64,000 nt of DNA. Origin: Dorea longicatena. Lineage in GTDB: Bacteria; Bacillota; Clostridia; Lachnospirales; Lachnospiraceae. The stretch covers positions 325,001-389,000 of the forward strand of contig NZ_CP102280.1 of assembly GCF_025150085.1 (NCBI RefSeq), read 5' to 3'. Below the pieces are notes generated by a model that worked only from the letters and a program-made list of their open reading frames with translations, did not search any database and had not been told where the DNA came from. Both the position numbers and the translations under genes were made by a program. Shown here piece after piece: positions 36,062 to 45,017 of the stretch (its first letter is position 1; each line of letters begins with the position of its first letter).

Positions 36062-37001
36062 AATTACATTCCTGATACTGGAGTGTATTTTCCTGATACT
36101 GACATTATTTTTTGCATGGAAGATTTTTGACCGGGATGTGCCGGAAAAACGAGTGGCGGTGATCTTACCGGAATCAGGAGATAACCGGTGGAATTCACTG
36201 ATTAAAGGGATGAAGCAGTCGGCGAAAATAAACAATCTTCATATGATTATCTGTAATACAGATGAAATTGAAAATGCAGAGATGGAAAAAGAAATTATAA
36301 AAGAGCAGAAGCACAACAATATAGATGCATTTATCATATGTCCGGCACCGGGAAGTGATACGAAAGACATGTTAAAAAAACAGTGTGCCAAGACGCCATA
36401 CACACTGATCATGGAGGATGTATATTCCAAAGAAGGCGGGAATTCCGGTAATCCGGTAATCGGACCGGATTATTATAAGATAGGTTCTGAACTTGGAAAG
36501 CAGCTGGGAAAGAAGCGGCAGAAAATCGGAGTTGTCGCAAACTGGAAAGAATCAAAGTCAGATCAGGATGCGATCCGGGGATTAAGGGATTCACTGAAAG
36601 ATACCAAAAGTGAGATCGACTGGTATTGTTACCGGAAAAAAGATCAGAATATCTATGAAAAAGTAAGTAAAAAAGATAAAGTAGATGCAATAGTGGTTCT
36701 GGATCCACATGCATTGGAAGAACTAGGCGAGCAGTCTGATGAAGATTCATATCAGGGAGCGGACATATATGGCATTGGGAGCAGTGTAAAAGCGGTAGTG
36801 TTATTGGATAACGGAAATATCCAGGGACTGGTGGTTCCGGATGCCTATGAGATCGGATATAAAAGTGTCGGGGAAATGGCACAAAGGCTGGAACACAGAT
36901 TCTACAGGCTAAAAGGCTATAAGACAGAGATAAAGGTGTTTGACAGAGATGAATTTTCATTAAATGATAATTTGGAAAGGTTCTTATATTCTTATGAGTA
37001 A
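36048..37001 (+). CDS. Membrane-anchored periplasmic-binding-like protein
   Basis: A 317-residue protein with an uncleaved-looking N-terminal membrane helix (about 6-25, no lipobox Cys) followed by a type I periplasmic-binding fold: RVAVILPESGDNRWNSLIKGMKQSA, then NIDAFIICPAP and KIGVVAN. Closest in style to sugar-binding proteins of LacI-like fold but diverged. It overlaps both the upstream kinase gene (14 bases) and the downstream binding-protein gene (8 bases), so it is translated with them. With no ATPase or permease in the operon it is more likely a sensor accessory than a transport component. Confidence 0.85.
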   Translation: MKKNKITFLILECIFLILTLFFAWKIFDRDVPEKRVAVILPESGDNRWNSLIKGMKQSAKINNLHMIICNTDEIENAEMEKEIIKEQKHNNIDAFIICPAPGSDTKDMLKKQCAKTPYTLIMEDVYSKEGGNSGNPVIGPDYYKIGSELGKQLGKKRQKIGVVANWKESKSDQDAIRGLRDSLKDTKSEIDWYCYRKKDQNIYEKVSKKDKVDAIVVLDPHALEELGEQSDEDSYQGADIYGIGSSVKAVVLLDNGNIQGLVVPDAYEIGYKSVGEMAQRLEHRFYRLKGYKTEIKVFDRDEFSLNDNLERFLYSYE

Positions 37002-38031
37002 AAAAAACAGAAAAAGAAGAAGTATGATAGCAGTTATCCTGCTGATTGCTTTTCTGATTACCGGATGTGAAGACAAGAGTGTAAAGAGAGATCATATCAT
37101 TCGGATAGGAGTTGTAACCTATACGCAGGATGATCCATTTATCAATGCTATGACGGATCAGTTAAAAGAGAATCTGAAAAAAATGGAAACAGATCTTATG
37201 AAAATCATCACAACGGTAAAAAACGGCGATGATAATCAGCAGGATCAAAATGAGATCGTTGAGGAGATGATTGACGCCGGCTGTGATGTATTGTGTGTGA
37301 ATCTGGTTGACAGAACGGCACCATCCCGTATTATCAGGATGGCAAAACAAGAAGATATCCCGGTTCTCTTTTTTAACAGGGAGCCGGTCAGGGAGGATCT
37401 GATGCAATGGGAGAAGCTGTATTATATAGGATGTAACGCAGAGCAGTCCGGGATCATGCAGGGAGAAATTGTGGCGGATTATATTAAGAATCATCCGGAG
37501 GTTGATAAGAATCAGGATGGGAAGATTCAGTATATACTTCTGGAAGGAGAGGCCGGACATCAGGATGCCATCAGCAGAACAGACTATTCGGTTAAGACCT
37601 TGCTTGAACAGGGGATTGATCTTGAAAAATTGAGTTATCAGTTTGCAGACTGGAACCGTGGACAGGCTGAAAACAGAATGAGTCGTCTTATTGAACAATA
37701 TGGAGATGAGATAGAACTGGTTATTTCCAATAATGATGAGATGGCACTGGGAGCAGTGGCAGCCTGGCAGAAGGCCGGATATGACTGCCGGAACTGGCCT
37801 GTCATATTTGGAATTGACGGTCTGGACGATGCGCTGGAGGCAATCAAGACTGGAAAAATGAAGGGAACCGTCTATAATGATAAAGAGGATCAGGCAATGG
37901 AATTGGCGAAATTATCGGTAGAGATTGTCTGTGGAAAAGACACAAATCGGAAACATTTAAAGGAAGGCAGATATTATGTCTCCGAATATTGCCGTGTGGA
38001 TAGCAGTAATGTAGATCATTTTTTGAAATAA
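36994..38031 (+). CDS. MglB-like sugar-binding lipoprotein of the sensor operon
   Basis: A 345-residue lipoprotein (lipobox L-I-T-G-C, Cys about 24) closely resembling galactose-binding protein: DPFINAMTDQLK, DVLCVNLVDRTA, calcium loop DKNQDGKIQY near residue 170, VISNNDEMALGA, and FGIDGLDDALEAI. Better match to classical MglB than the transporter's own binding protein. Start ATG 36994, inside the end of the preceding gene. Likely ligand galactose or glucose. Probably presents the sugar to the YesM kinase, as XylFII does for LytS in clostridial xylose sensing. Confidence 0.87.
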   Translation: MSKKNRKRRSMIAVILLIAFLITGCEDKSVKRDHIIRIGVVTYTQDDPFINAMTDQLKENLKKMETDLMKIITTVKNGDDNQQDQNEIVEEMIDAGCDVLCVNLVDRTAPSRIIRMAKQEDIPVLFFNREPVREDLMQWEKLYYIGCNAEQSGIMQGEIVADYIKNHPEVDKNQDGKIQYILLEGEAGHQDAISRTDYSVKTLLEQGIDLEKLSYQFADWNRGQAENRMSRLIEQYGDEIELVISNNDEMALGAVAAWQKAGYDCRNWPVIFGIDGLDDALEAIKTGKMKGTVYNDKEDQAMELAKLSVEIVCGKDTNRKHLKEGRYYVSEYCRVDSSNVDHFLK

Positions 38032-38048
38032 TAATGAGGAAATAGAAA

Positions 38049-38618
38049 ATGGATAACGCATGGATAATTGCATTTTACAAAGAAACAGATCCGGTAAAAA
38101 GACTGGAGTTATTAAAAGCAAATACCGGCGACGGAGAGTCGGAGAAAGACAAATACCGGAAACAGTTATGGATTGCAAGATATGGAAAACGAACACCCGT
38201 AAAAGATGAATTTATGAGATGTCTTATGGAAATGAAATATCTGGCAGAGGGTACGACAGTGGATCTGGGAGGAAAACGGAGAAAGCAGGGAGCGAAGATA
38301 GCTGCCACTTTGGGGCTGTCAGAATCACTGCTTCAGGAAAATGTATATAAGGAAATTCTTTTGCAGGAGCTTCAGAATGTCTTTTTGAAATTCATTGAAG
38401 TCAGCAGGGGAGGAAGAGCATTTACGTCACTTGTATTTGGAATGGGACAGATGTCAGAAGAAGGAGTGACAAAAAAGATTGCGCAGCAGATTAGTATGAT
38501 CGCTTTTCGTGCACCGCATCTGCTTCATATGGAGAAAGAGTTTGCGCTGTTACAGGAGGCGGCGCTTGAGGCTTTCAGGCAGGTATATCCGAACAGGGAA
38601 CATTTCCTGAAAAAATAA
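38049..38618 (+). CDS. Unknown soluble protein, Lachnospiraceae type
   Basis: A 189-residue protein, mostly helical, no signal or membrane segment. It starts 17 bases after the sugar-binding lipoprotein with GAGGAAATAGAAA as ribosome binding site, so it may be co-transcribed with the sensor operon. There is a conserved-looking basic stretch (GGKRRKQGAKIAATLGL near 80-96) and an aromatic/Leu-rich C-terminal half. I do not recognise a family with certainty; it resembles small uncharacterised proteins of Lachnospiraceae (possibly DUF6553). No function assigned. Confidence 0.75.
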   Translation: MDNAWIIAFYKETDPVKRLELLKANTGDGESEKDKYRKQLWIARYGKRTPVKDEFMRCLMEMKYLAEGTTVDLGGKRRKQGAKIAATLGLSESLLQENVYKEILLQELQNVFLKFIEVSRGGRAFTSLVFGMGQMSEEGVTKKIAQQISMIAFRAPHLLHMEKEFALLQEAALEAFRQVYPNREHFLKK

Positions 38619-38674
38619 AGATAAAAATAAAATAAATAAAGATAAAGATAGCAGGCATGTATAGCGGATAAAAA

Positions 38675-38724
38675 GAACGAATGTTCGAAAAGCACTTGAA
38701 AACAAGAACACTTGTTTGTATAAT
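38675..38724 (+). promoter_or_regulatory. SOS-type promoter with two LexA boxes
   Basis: GAACGAATGTTC (38675-38686) matches the Gram-positive LexA box GAAC-RNRY-GTTC perfectly, and GAACACTTGTTT (38706-38717) is a second, weaker copy. They flank a near-consensus promoter: TTGAAA at 38696-38701 and TATAAT at 38719-38724, 17-base spacer. LexA bound here would block transcription of the radical SAM gene. Confidence 0.85.
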
Positions 38725-38730
38725 GGAACT

Positions 38731-40257
38731 ATGAATATAGAAATCAAAAACAGTAATTATACAACACAGGAGAAATTACAGATTCTCGCTGATGCGGCAA
38801 AATATGATGTAGCATGTACGTCAAGTGGTTCAAGCCGCCGGGGAAAGAAAGGAGAACTCGGCAATACAGAGGCATGCGGCATCTGTCACAGTTTTGCAGC
38901 GGACGGAAGATGTATTTCTTTATTAAAGATTCTGATGACAAATCATTGTGCCTATGATTGTAAATATTGCATTAATCGTGCAAGCAACGATGTGAAACGG
39001 GCAACATTTACACCCGAAGAGATCTGTGAACTGACGATTGAGTTTTACAAGCGGAATTATATAGAAGGCCTTTTCTTAAGCTCCGGAGTTTTGAAAAATC
39101 CGACATACACGATGGAAAAGATGTGTGAGACTTTACTGCTGCTTCGCACAAAATATCATTTTAACGGTTATATCCATGTGAAGACGATTCCGGGAGCTTC
39201 GGATGAACTTCTTGCAGCGGCAGGATATCTGGCCGATCGTATCAGTGTCAATCTGGAACTTCCAACGGAAGAGGGGCTTCGGACTCTTGCACCGAATAAG
39301 ACAATGAAGACAATCCTTAATCCTATGGGAAAGGTTCAGAATACAATTGCTGCACACCGGATGGCCATCGGAAAGACAGCATATATGGAAAGAAGCAGGG
39401 GAAATCAACTGTTAAATAACGGCATTTTTTCGGAAATATCCAAAAGGAATTATCGGGAAAGCCTGGAAGAAAAAAAGAAGACAGACAGACTGTCGGATGG
39501 AAAGGACGGAACTTTGCCTTCTCAAAAAGAAATGGGGAGAGTGGATGGACTCCTTACATGGGACAATGCATATCAGTTAGCACCCCATGATATGTCTGGT
39601 TTAAAGCGTCGTTTTGCACCTGCTGGGCAGAGTACACAGATGATCATCGGTGCGACGGGGGAAAGTGACTATACATTATTGCAGACGACCCAGCAGTTGT
39701 ATCAGGGCTTTGATCTGAAACGAGTGTTTTACTCAGCATATATTCCGCTGAATGAGGATGATGCACTGCCGGGACTTGGAACACCGACACCGCTTTTGCG
39801 TGAACACCGCCTCTATCAGGCAGATTGGCTGCTTAGATTTTATGGATTCCAGGCAGGTGAATTATTGTCGGAAGAAAAGCCGGATTTCAATGAACTGATC
39901 GATCCAAAGTGTGACTGGGCATTACGCCATCTCGAACAATTTCCTGTGGAAATAGAGACTGCAAGTTATGCAAGATTGCTTCGGGTACCGGGAATCGGTC
40001 CCAAATCCGCCAGCCGGATCACACATGCAAGACGGTATGGAAGACTGGATTTTGCAAGCTTAAAGAAGATGGGTGTGGTACTTAAGCGGGCGCATTATTT
40101 TATTACCTGTGGGGGAAAACAGATGTATCATACACCGGTTGAAGCATCGTATATTATGAGACAACTGGTGAGTGTAGATAAGAAAGATGTGTGGAATATA
40201 GAACATTCCAATGAATCTTATGTGCAATTGTCGTTGGCAGACTTTGGGATTGGGTAG
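38731..40257 (+). CDS. Radical SAM putative DNA modification/repair protein
   Basis: A 508-residue radical SAM enzyme of the group linked to DNA repair (partner of DUF4130 proteins). 4Fe-4S motif C73-A-Y-D-C77-K-Y-C80; an N-terminal segment with GNTEACGICHSF carries further cysteines. Residues about 415-450 contain a helix-hairpin-helix (LRVPGIGPKSASRI) that would contact DNA, and the C-terminus is short. ATG 38731 is preferred over a TTG 15 bases upstream inside the promoter. It is driven by an SOS-type promoter and followed 6 bases later by its DUF4130 partner, so it is probably a DNA-damage repair enzyme; substrate lesion unknown. Confidence 0.9.
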   Translation: MNIEIKNSNYTTQEKLQILADAAKYDVACTSSGSSRRGKKGELGNTEACGICHSFAADGRCISLLKILMTNHCAYDCKYCINRASNDVKRATFTPEEICELTIEFYKRNYIEGLFLSSGVLKNPTYTMEKMCETLLLLRTKYHFNGYIHVKTIPGASDELLAAAGYLADRISVNLELPTEEGLRTLAPNKTMKTILNPMGKVQNTIAAHRMAIGKTAYMERSRGNQLLNNGIFSEISKRNYRESLEEKKKTDRLSDGKDGTLPSQKEMGRVDGLLTWDNAYQLAPHDMSGLKRRFAPAGQSTQMIIGATGESDYTLLQTTQQLYQGFDLKRVFYSAYIPLNEDDALPGLGTPTPLLREHRLYQADWLLRFYGFQAGELLSEEKPDFNELIDPKCDWALRHLEQFPVEIETASYARLLRVPGIGPKSASRITHARRYGRLDFASLKKMGVVLKRAHYFITCGGKQMYHTPVEASYIMRQLVSVDKKDVWNIEHSNESYVQLSLADFGIG

Positions 40258-40263
40258 GAAATT

Positions 40264-41037
40264 ATGAAGATATATACTTGTAAGGATCGTCTGGAGGACA
40301 TTATGACCTGCATCTATGATGCCTGGTCGGAAGCTTTACGAATCGGTCATGATCAGATACAATTAAAGAAAGAACCGATATTACAGCAGACAATGTTTGA
40401 TGAATATGTCCATGTAGACGGGGATAATGTGAAAGCAGAAAAAGTAATCCGTTCTGTTCGCAGAGATATTTCCGATGAAGCATATCTGGATGTATATTAT
40501 GCAACCCTTTCTGCGGAGGAAGATGCGTTACAGGCAATCTATAATTTTCTGCGTGTCGGATTTGCAGTGGGAAGTAAGGTACTGGAACAGTATTCGAATC
40601 CTCATGTGATGCGCATGTTGGAACTTCGGCGGAAAGTCGGTAATGAAAGCCATCATTTTAATGAATTTGCACGATTCCAGTCGCTGGACAGAAAAGTCTA
40701 TGTCAGTCATCTGGAACCCAAAAGTGATGTGATCATGCTGGTTGGCAGACATTTTGCGGACCGGATGCCATCAGAACATTGGATGATCATAGATGATAAC
40801 CGGAAAACAGCATGCGTACATCCAAAAGACGGAACAAACTATCTGCGTTATCTGACGGATGACGAATTTGAGTCACTTCGTAAAACAGAACAGTATGAAG
40901 ATGAATATACAGAGATGTGGAAGACGTTTTTTCAGGCGGTTGCGATCAAAGAGAGGGAGAATTATGTGTGTCAGCGGAATTTGTTCCCAATCTGGAAGAG
41001 GAAGCATGCGGTGGAATTCAGAACGCTAAGGATATGA
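40264..41037 (+). CDS. DUF4130 probable DNA metabolism protein
   Basis: A 257-residue protein of the DUF4130 (TIGR03915) family, which occurs almost only beside the radical SAM protein upstream. Features include YTCKDRLEDIMTCIYDAW at the N-terminus, SHHFNEFARFQSL in the centre and LVGRHFADRMPSEHW near residue 160. Six bases separate it from the radical SAM gene, so both are under the same LexA-type promoter. In some bacteria this family is fused to uracil-DNA glycosylase-like domains; that supports a repair role but the activity is not established. Confidence 0.9.
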   Translation: MKIYTCKDRLEDIMTCIYDAWSEALRIGHDQIQLKKEPILQQTMFDEYVHVDGDNVKAEKVIRSVRRDISDEAYLDVYYATLSAEEDALQAIYNFLRVGFAVGSKVLEQYSNPHVMRMLELRRKVGNESHHFNEFARFQSLDRKVYVSHLEPKSDVIMLVGRHFADRMPSEHWMIIDDNRKTACVHPKDGTNYLRYLTDDEFESLRKTEQYEDEYTEMWKTFFQAVAIKERENYVCQRNLFPIWKRKHAVEFRTLRI

Positions 41038-41106
41038 GCATAAAAACTTACGAATCCTGAAAGAAATATCTGTCAGGAAGAGAATCATTGAAAGGGGAAC
41101 AAATCA

Positions 41107-41736
41107 ATGCAGCAAAATTTAAAAGTGTTAATGTTAAATGGAAGCCCACGGGCTAATGGCAATACATCTGTTGCATTAAAAGAAATGGAACAGGTATTTA
41201 AAGATAACGGAATCGAGACAGAGATCATACTGGTCGGCAATAAAGATATTCGAGGCTGTATCGCCTGTGGTTCCTGCTATGAGAAAGGCAAATGTGTATT
41301 CAACGATATGGTAAATGAACTGGCACTAAAGTTTGAAGAAGCCGATGGACTTGTCGTTGCAAGCCCGGTATATTATGCGTCAGCAAATGCGACACTGATT
41401 GCCTGTCTTGATCGTTTGTTCTACAGCAGTCATTTTGACAAGACGATGAAAGTCGGAGCAAGTGTTGTATGTGCGAGACGCGGTGGTTGTTCGGCAACAT
41501 TTGATGAATTGAACAAGTATTTTACAATCTCCGGAATGCCGGTTGCATCAAGCCAGTATTGGAACAGCATTCATGGACGTATGCCGGGTGAGTCAGAGCA
41601 GGACGGAGAAGGAAAACAGACGATGCGTACACTTGCAAGAAATATGACATTCTTGATGAAGAGTATTGCGCTTGGAAAAGAACAGTTCGGATTACCGGAA
41701 AAGGAAGAACGAATTGCGACACATTTTATACGGTAA
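41107..41736 (+). CDS. Flavodoxin-like NADPH-dependent FMN reductase
   Basis: A 209-residue flavodoxin-fold oxidoreductase. FMN phosphate loop LNGSPRANGNTS (about 8-20), iron-sulphur-like C-I-A-C-G-S-C-Y ... C near 50-62, and the ASPVYYAS segment near 83. The cysteine pattern is that of iron-sulphur flavoproteins / NADPH-dependent FMN reductases of anaerobes. GGGGAACAAATC precedes the ATG. Followed 19 bases later by a GNAT gene. Physiological partner unknown. Confidence 0.88.
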   Translation: MQQNLKVLMLNGSPRANGNTSVALKEMEQVFKDNGIETEIILVGNKDIRGCIACGSCYEKGKCVFNDMVNELALKFEEADGLVVASPVYYASANATLIACLDRLFYSSHFDKTMKVGASVVCARRGGCSATFDELNKYFTISGMPVASSQYWNSIHGRMPGESEQDGEGKQTMRTLARNMTFLMKSIALGKEQFGLPEKEERIATHFIR

Positions 41737-41755
41737 TGGGATTGGAGAAAAGCAA

Positions 41756-42277
41756 ATGACAGATACACATATTTCAGAAAGATATGAATTTAGAAACATA
41801 AAACAGAACGAAGCAGAAGAAGCAGCAGAGATCGAAAGGATCTGTTTTCCGCCGAATGAAGCCTGTTCTAAGAAGCATATGAAAGACCGTGTTGCCGGAA
41901 TTGCGGATTTATTTCTGGTAGCGATTGATAAAGAAAATGGAAAGATGGCAGGTTTTTTAAATGGACTAGCGACGGATGATGAGATATTAAAAGACGAGTT
42001 CTTTACAGATGCCAGTCTGCATAACCCGGAAGGCAAGAATGTCATGCTTCTGGGATTGGATGTACTGCCGGAATACCGCAGTCAGGGACTTGCAAGAGAA
42101 CTGGTACACCGGTATCTCGAAAGAGAATGGGGAAGGGGAAGAAAAGAGATTATCCTTACCTGCCTGGAATCGAAGGTAGCGATGTATGAGAAATTCGGAT
42201 TTAAAGATAAAGGAATCGCGCAGTCAACCTGGGGCGGGGAAGAATGGCATGAGATGAGTGTAAAGAATCAGAATTAG
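41756..42277 (+). CDS. GNAT-family N-acetyltransferase
   Basis: A 173-residue acetyltransferase with the acetyl-CoA binding motif A, LGLDVLPEYRSQGLARELV (about 98-116), and a C-terminal KFGFKDKG strand. ATG 41756 follows GGAGAAAAGCAA; longer reading overlaps the flavoprotein gene and lacks a site. Acceptor substrate unknown. Confidence 0.88.
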   Translation: MTDTHISERYEFRNIKQNEAEEAAEIERICFPPNEACSKKHMKDRVAGIADLFLVAIDKENGKMAGFLNGLATDDEILKDEFFTDASLHNPEGKNVMLLGLDVLPEYRSQGLARELVHRYLEREWGRGRKEIILTCLESKVAMYEKFGFKDKGIAQSTWGGEEWHEMSVKNQN

Positions 42278-42336
42278 AACACTGGAAAAAATGTATCAGC
42301 AAGAGAATAAATAGGCAAGAATACGGGAGGTACAAT

Positions 42337-42552
42337 GTGAGCAAAATAGTAAATATAAATACCACATCAACAAAAGAAGAACAGTTAAAAGACCTGATAA
42401 CATCCATCCAACAAGTAAAAGATTCTCTGGTAAATATACTGGATGAATATGAAGAAGCCGGTGAAGTGGATAAAGCAGACACTCTGACGGAAGCGTTGGA
42501 TGCATTGGAAGATGCATACGATGTGGTTAATGATGTACTGTTAGATGACTGA
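42337..42552 (+). CDS. Small acidic helical protein
   Basis: A 71-residue protein starting GTG 42337, six bases after GGGAGG. Very acidic C-terminal two thirds (many Glu, Asp, Leu, Ala) likely to form a helical hairpin (DEYEEAGEVDKADTLTEALD). No recognised family. Small stand-alone genes of this kind are common in Lachnospiraceae; function unknown. Confidence 0.65.
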   Translation: MSKIVNINTTSTKEEQLKDLITSIQQVKDSLVNILDEYEEAGEVDKADTLTEALDALEDAYDVVNDVLLDD

Positions 42553-42571
42553 TAAAATAGTAAAAATAGTC

Positions 42572-42663
42572 TGGAAGAGAACCGGGAGATTCCGGTGGAG
42601 TATTATGAGGCGTATATCCTTACAGAGATACAGAATTATTATGTGGAGAAATTTACGGTATAA
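42572..42663 (+). pseudogene. C-terminal scrap of a lost gene
   Basis: An open stretch L-E-E-N-R-E-I-P-V-E-Y-Y-E-A-Y ... stop without a start codon or ribosome binding site, just after the small acidic protein gene. Codon use is protein-like. It looks like the tail of a deleted gene of unknown identity. Confidence 0.4.
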
Positions 42664-42664
42664 G

Positions 42665-42693
42665 GAGTGGGACATTGACGTTCCACTCTTTTT
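42665..42693 (+). terminator. Rho-independent terminator
   Basis: GAGTGGGA / TTCCACTC hairpin with T5, ahead of the symporter gene. Confidence 0.8.
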
Positions 42694-42772
42694 GATATAA
42701 ACTATAGCCTATATGTGTATAGTAAAATATAGACGTTATATTATAGTTGAAAAGTAAGGAGAGTACATACAA

Positions 42773-43996
42773 ATGAAGAGTTTTTATGAGTGGTACAGAA
42801 AGCATATCACCGGTGCGATTTTCGTCGGACTGATCCTCGGAATCCTGACCGGACTGTTTTTGGCGGGACGGTTTAACGTGGTTCTGACTGCAACAAGTGT
42901 ACTGGGAAGTATCTATATGAGTGCATTGAATATGATGATCTTCCCACTGGTATTTTGTTCGATCGTAATGGGGATTGCGAGCATCGGAAGTGCCAAGACG
43001 ACAGGTAAGATCACAGGAGCGGCAATGCTGTTCTTCCTGTGCACAACAGCAATCGCAAGTTTTGTTGGACTGATCATTCCGAGACTGATCTGTCTTGGAA
43101 AAGGCGTTAGCTTTAAGATGGCTACATCTGATATTCAGGCAACCAAGATGGACAGCATTCTTGATACGATCAAGGGACTGATCCCGTCTAACCCGGTATC
43201 CGCATTTGCAGAAGGTAATATGCTGCAGGTGCTGGTATTTGCGCTGATTATGGGATTCACACTGATTGCGATTGGAGAAAAAGGTGAGCCATTATTAAAG
43301 GTCATCGACTCCTGCAATGAAGCATGTCTGAAGATCATCAGTACGGTGATGTATTTCACACCGATCGGAGTCTTCTGTACGATCGTTCCGGTTGTAGAGG
43401 CGAATGGTACAAAGACGATCGTATCACTGGCTACGCAGCTGATTATCTTATATGTCGCATTCTTTGGATTTGCATTTATCGTATATGGCGGCACAGTGAG
43501 CATTCTCGGCAAGACAAGTCCGGTGAAGTTCTTCAAGGCGATCATGCCGGCGGCACTGAATGCATTTGGTACATGCTCAAGTTCAGCTACCATTCCGCTG
43601 AGTAAAAGCTGTGTCGAAGATAAACTTGGAGTTCCGAACCAGATCTCAAGTATCACGATCCCGCTTGGAGCAACGGTTAACATGGATGCTGTATCGATCC
43701 TGATGTCCTTTATGATCATGTTCTTTGCAAATGCATGCGGCGTGCATGTCAGCATTTCCATGATGATCATCATCCTTCTGGCGAACGTCCTTCTGTCAGT
43801 CGGAACACCGGGAATCCCGGGAGGTGCAATCGCATCATTCGCGGCACTTGCTACAATGGCCGGACTTCCTGCAGGAGTTATGGGTGTCTACATTAGTATC
43901 AATACTCTGTGCGATATGGGAGCAACCTGTGTTAATGTTATCGGTGATATGGCAGGATGTGTCGTGCTGAAAGAGAAGATTGAGATTGAAAAATAG
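42773..43996 (+). CDS. Dicarboxylate/amino-acid:cation symporter (DAACS)
   Basis: A 407-residue membrane protein with about eight transmembrane segments and the two re-entrant loops of the family: serine-rich TCSSSATIPLS near residue 267 and the NMDAVSI motif near 303, then PGIPGG near 345. These transport glutamate, aspartate, serine/threonine or C4-dicarboxylates with Na+ or H+. AAGGAGAGTACATACAA precedes the ATG. Substrate cannot be fixed from sequence. Confidence 0.92.
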   Translation: MKSFYEWYRKHITGAIFVGLILGILTGLFLAGRFNVVLTATSVLGSIYMSALNMMIFPLVFCSIVMGIASIGSAKTTGKITGAAMLFFLCTTAIASFVGLIIPRLICLGKGVSFKMATSDIQATKMDSILDTIKGLIPSNPVSAFAEGNMLQVLVFALIMGFTLIAIGEKGEPLLKVIDSCNEACLKIISTVMYFTPIGVFCTIVPVVEANGTKTIVSLATQLIILYVAFFGFAFIVYGGTVSILGKTSPVKFFKAIMPAALNAFGTCSSSATIPLSKSCVEDKLGVPNQISSITIPLGATVNMDAVSILMSFMIMFFANACGVHVSISMMIIILLANVLLSVGTPGIPGGAIASFAALATMAGLPAGVMGVYISINTLCDMGATCVNVIGDMAGCVVLKEKIEIEK

Positions 43997-44021
43997 AACC
44001 AGAATTCCAGAGAGTAAAGAA

Positions 44022-44969
44022 ATGTCACAAATGCAAATTTCAGAAAAACAAAATATATTAACCAGAACATGGGTAGTCGCAGCTCTGGCGTGTGTCTGCT
44101 GCATCTTATGGGGCAGTGCAATTCCCGTGATCAAGACAGGCTACCAGATTCTTGCCGTTGATTCAGCGGACACCGCAAGTCAGATTGTTTTTGCCGGTAT
44201 CCGGTTCGCACTGGCGGGAATTCTTGTATTACTGTTCGCATCCATCCGGGAAAAAAGAGTTGTCCTTCCGGACGGAAAGATATTCAAGTATGTTATCCCA
44301 GTTTGCTTTGCTCAGACCTTCGTCCAGTACTTTTTCTTTTACATCGGAGTGGCACATACATCCGGTGTAAAAGGCGGGATCATCACAGGTCTAGGCAATT
44401 TTATTGCAATTTTAATGGCATGTCTGTTAGTAAGAAATGAAAAGATGACAGGCAGAAAACTTGCTGGCTGCATCCTCGGATTTGCGGGAGTCGTGATCAT
44501 CAACATGGCAGGCGGCTCTATGGACATGGGATTCAGGCTGACAGGAGAAGGCTTCGTGCTGATCGCGCAGCTTTCTTATGGAGCGTCAACCGTACTGATC
44601 AATATTTTCTCCAAAAAAGTATCACCGGTTATTTTAAGCGGTTGTCAGTTCTTCATGGGAGGTGTGTTGCTGTTCATAGTCGGAATCCTGATGGGCGGAC
44701 ACTTGGATCATATGTCGATTGCAGGAGTAGTATTGATTCTCTACCTGGCAATGGTATCGGCTGTGGCGTATACACTCTGGTCGGTTCTGCTGGCGCATAA
44801 CGAAGTATCGAAAGTGGCGATTTTCGGATTTGTCAATCCACTTTGCAGCGTGGTGTTATCGGCGTTGGTTCTTGGAGAAGTCAGCCAGGCATTTAATGCA
44901 AGAAGTCTGAGTGCATTGATTTTGGTTTGTGTGGGAATTTATATTGTGAATTGTAAAAGGAAAAAATAA
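44022..44969 (+). CDS. DMT/EamA-family transporter
   Basis: A 315-residue protein with ten predicted membrane helices in two EamA repeats (CCILWGSAIPVIK at the start of the first; LIAQLSYGASTVLINIF of the second). Such proteins usually export amino acids or metabolites. ATG 44022 preferred, 26 bases after the symporter stop, though its ribosome binding site (AGAGAGTAAAG) is modest. Close spacing suggests co-transcription with the symporter. Confidence 0.88.
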   Translation: MSQMQISEKQNILTRTWVVAALACVCCILWGSAIPVIKTGYQILAVDSADTASQIVFAGIRFALAGILVLLFASIREKRVVLPDGKIFKYVIPVCFAQTFVQYFFFYIGVAHTSGVKGGIITGLGNFIAILMACLLVRNEKMTGRKLAGCILGFAGVVIINMAGGSMDMGFRLTGEGFVLIAQLSYGASTVLINIFSKKVSPVILSGCQFFMGGVLLFIVGILMGGHLDHMSIAGVVLILYLAMVSAVAYTLWSVLLAHNEVSKVAIFGFVNPLCSVVLSALVLGEVSQAFNARSLSALILVCVGIYIVNCKRKK

Positions 44970-45017
44970 AAGAAGCGGAAAAAGTTGTGAATGTAAACTT
45001 TTTCCGCTTCTTATTTT
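44962..45017. terminator. Bidirectional terminator
   Basis: AATAAAAGAAGCGGAAAAAG / CTTTTTCCGCTTCTTATTTT stem of about 20 pairs between the convergent EamA and MATE genes; A- and T-tracts on both sides serve both strands. Confidence 0.9.
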
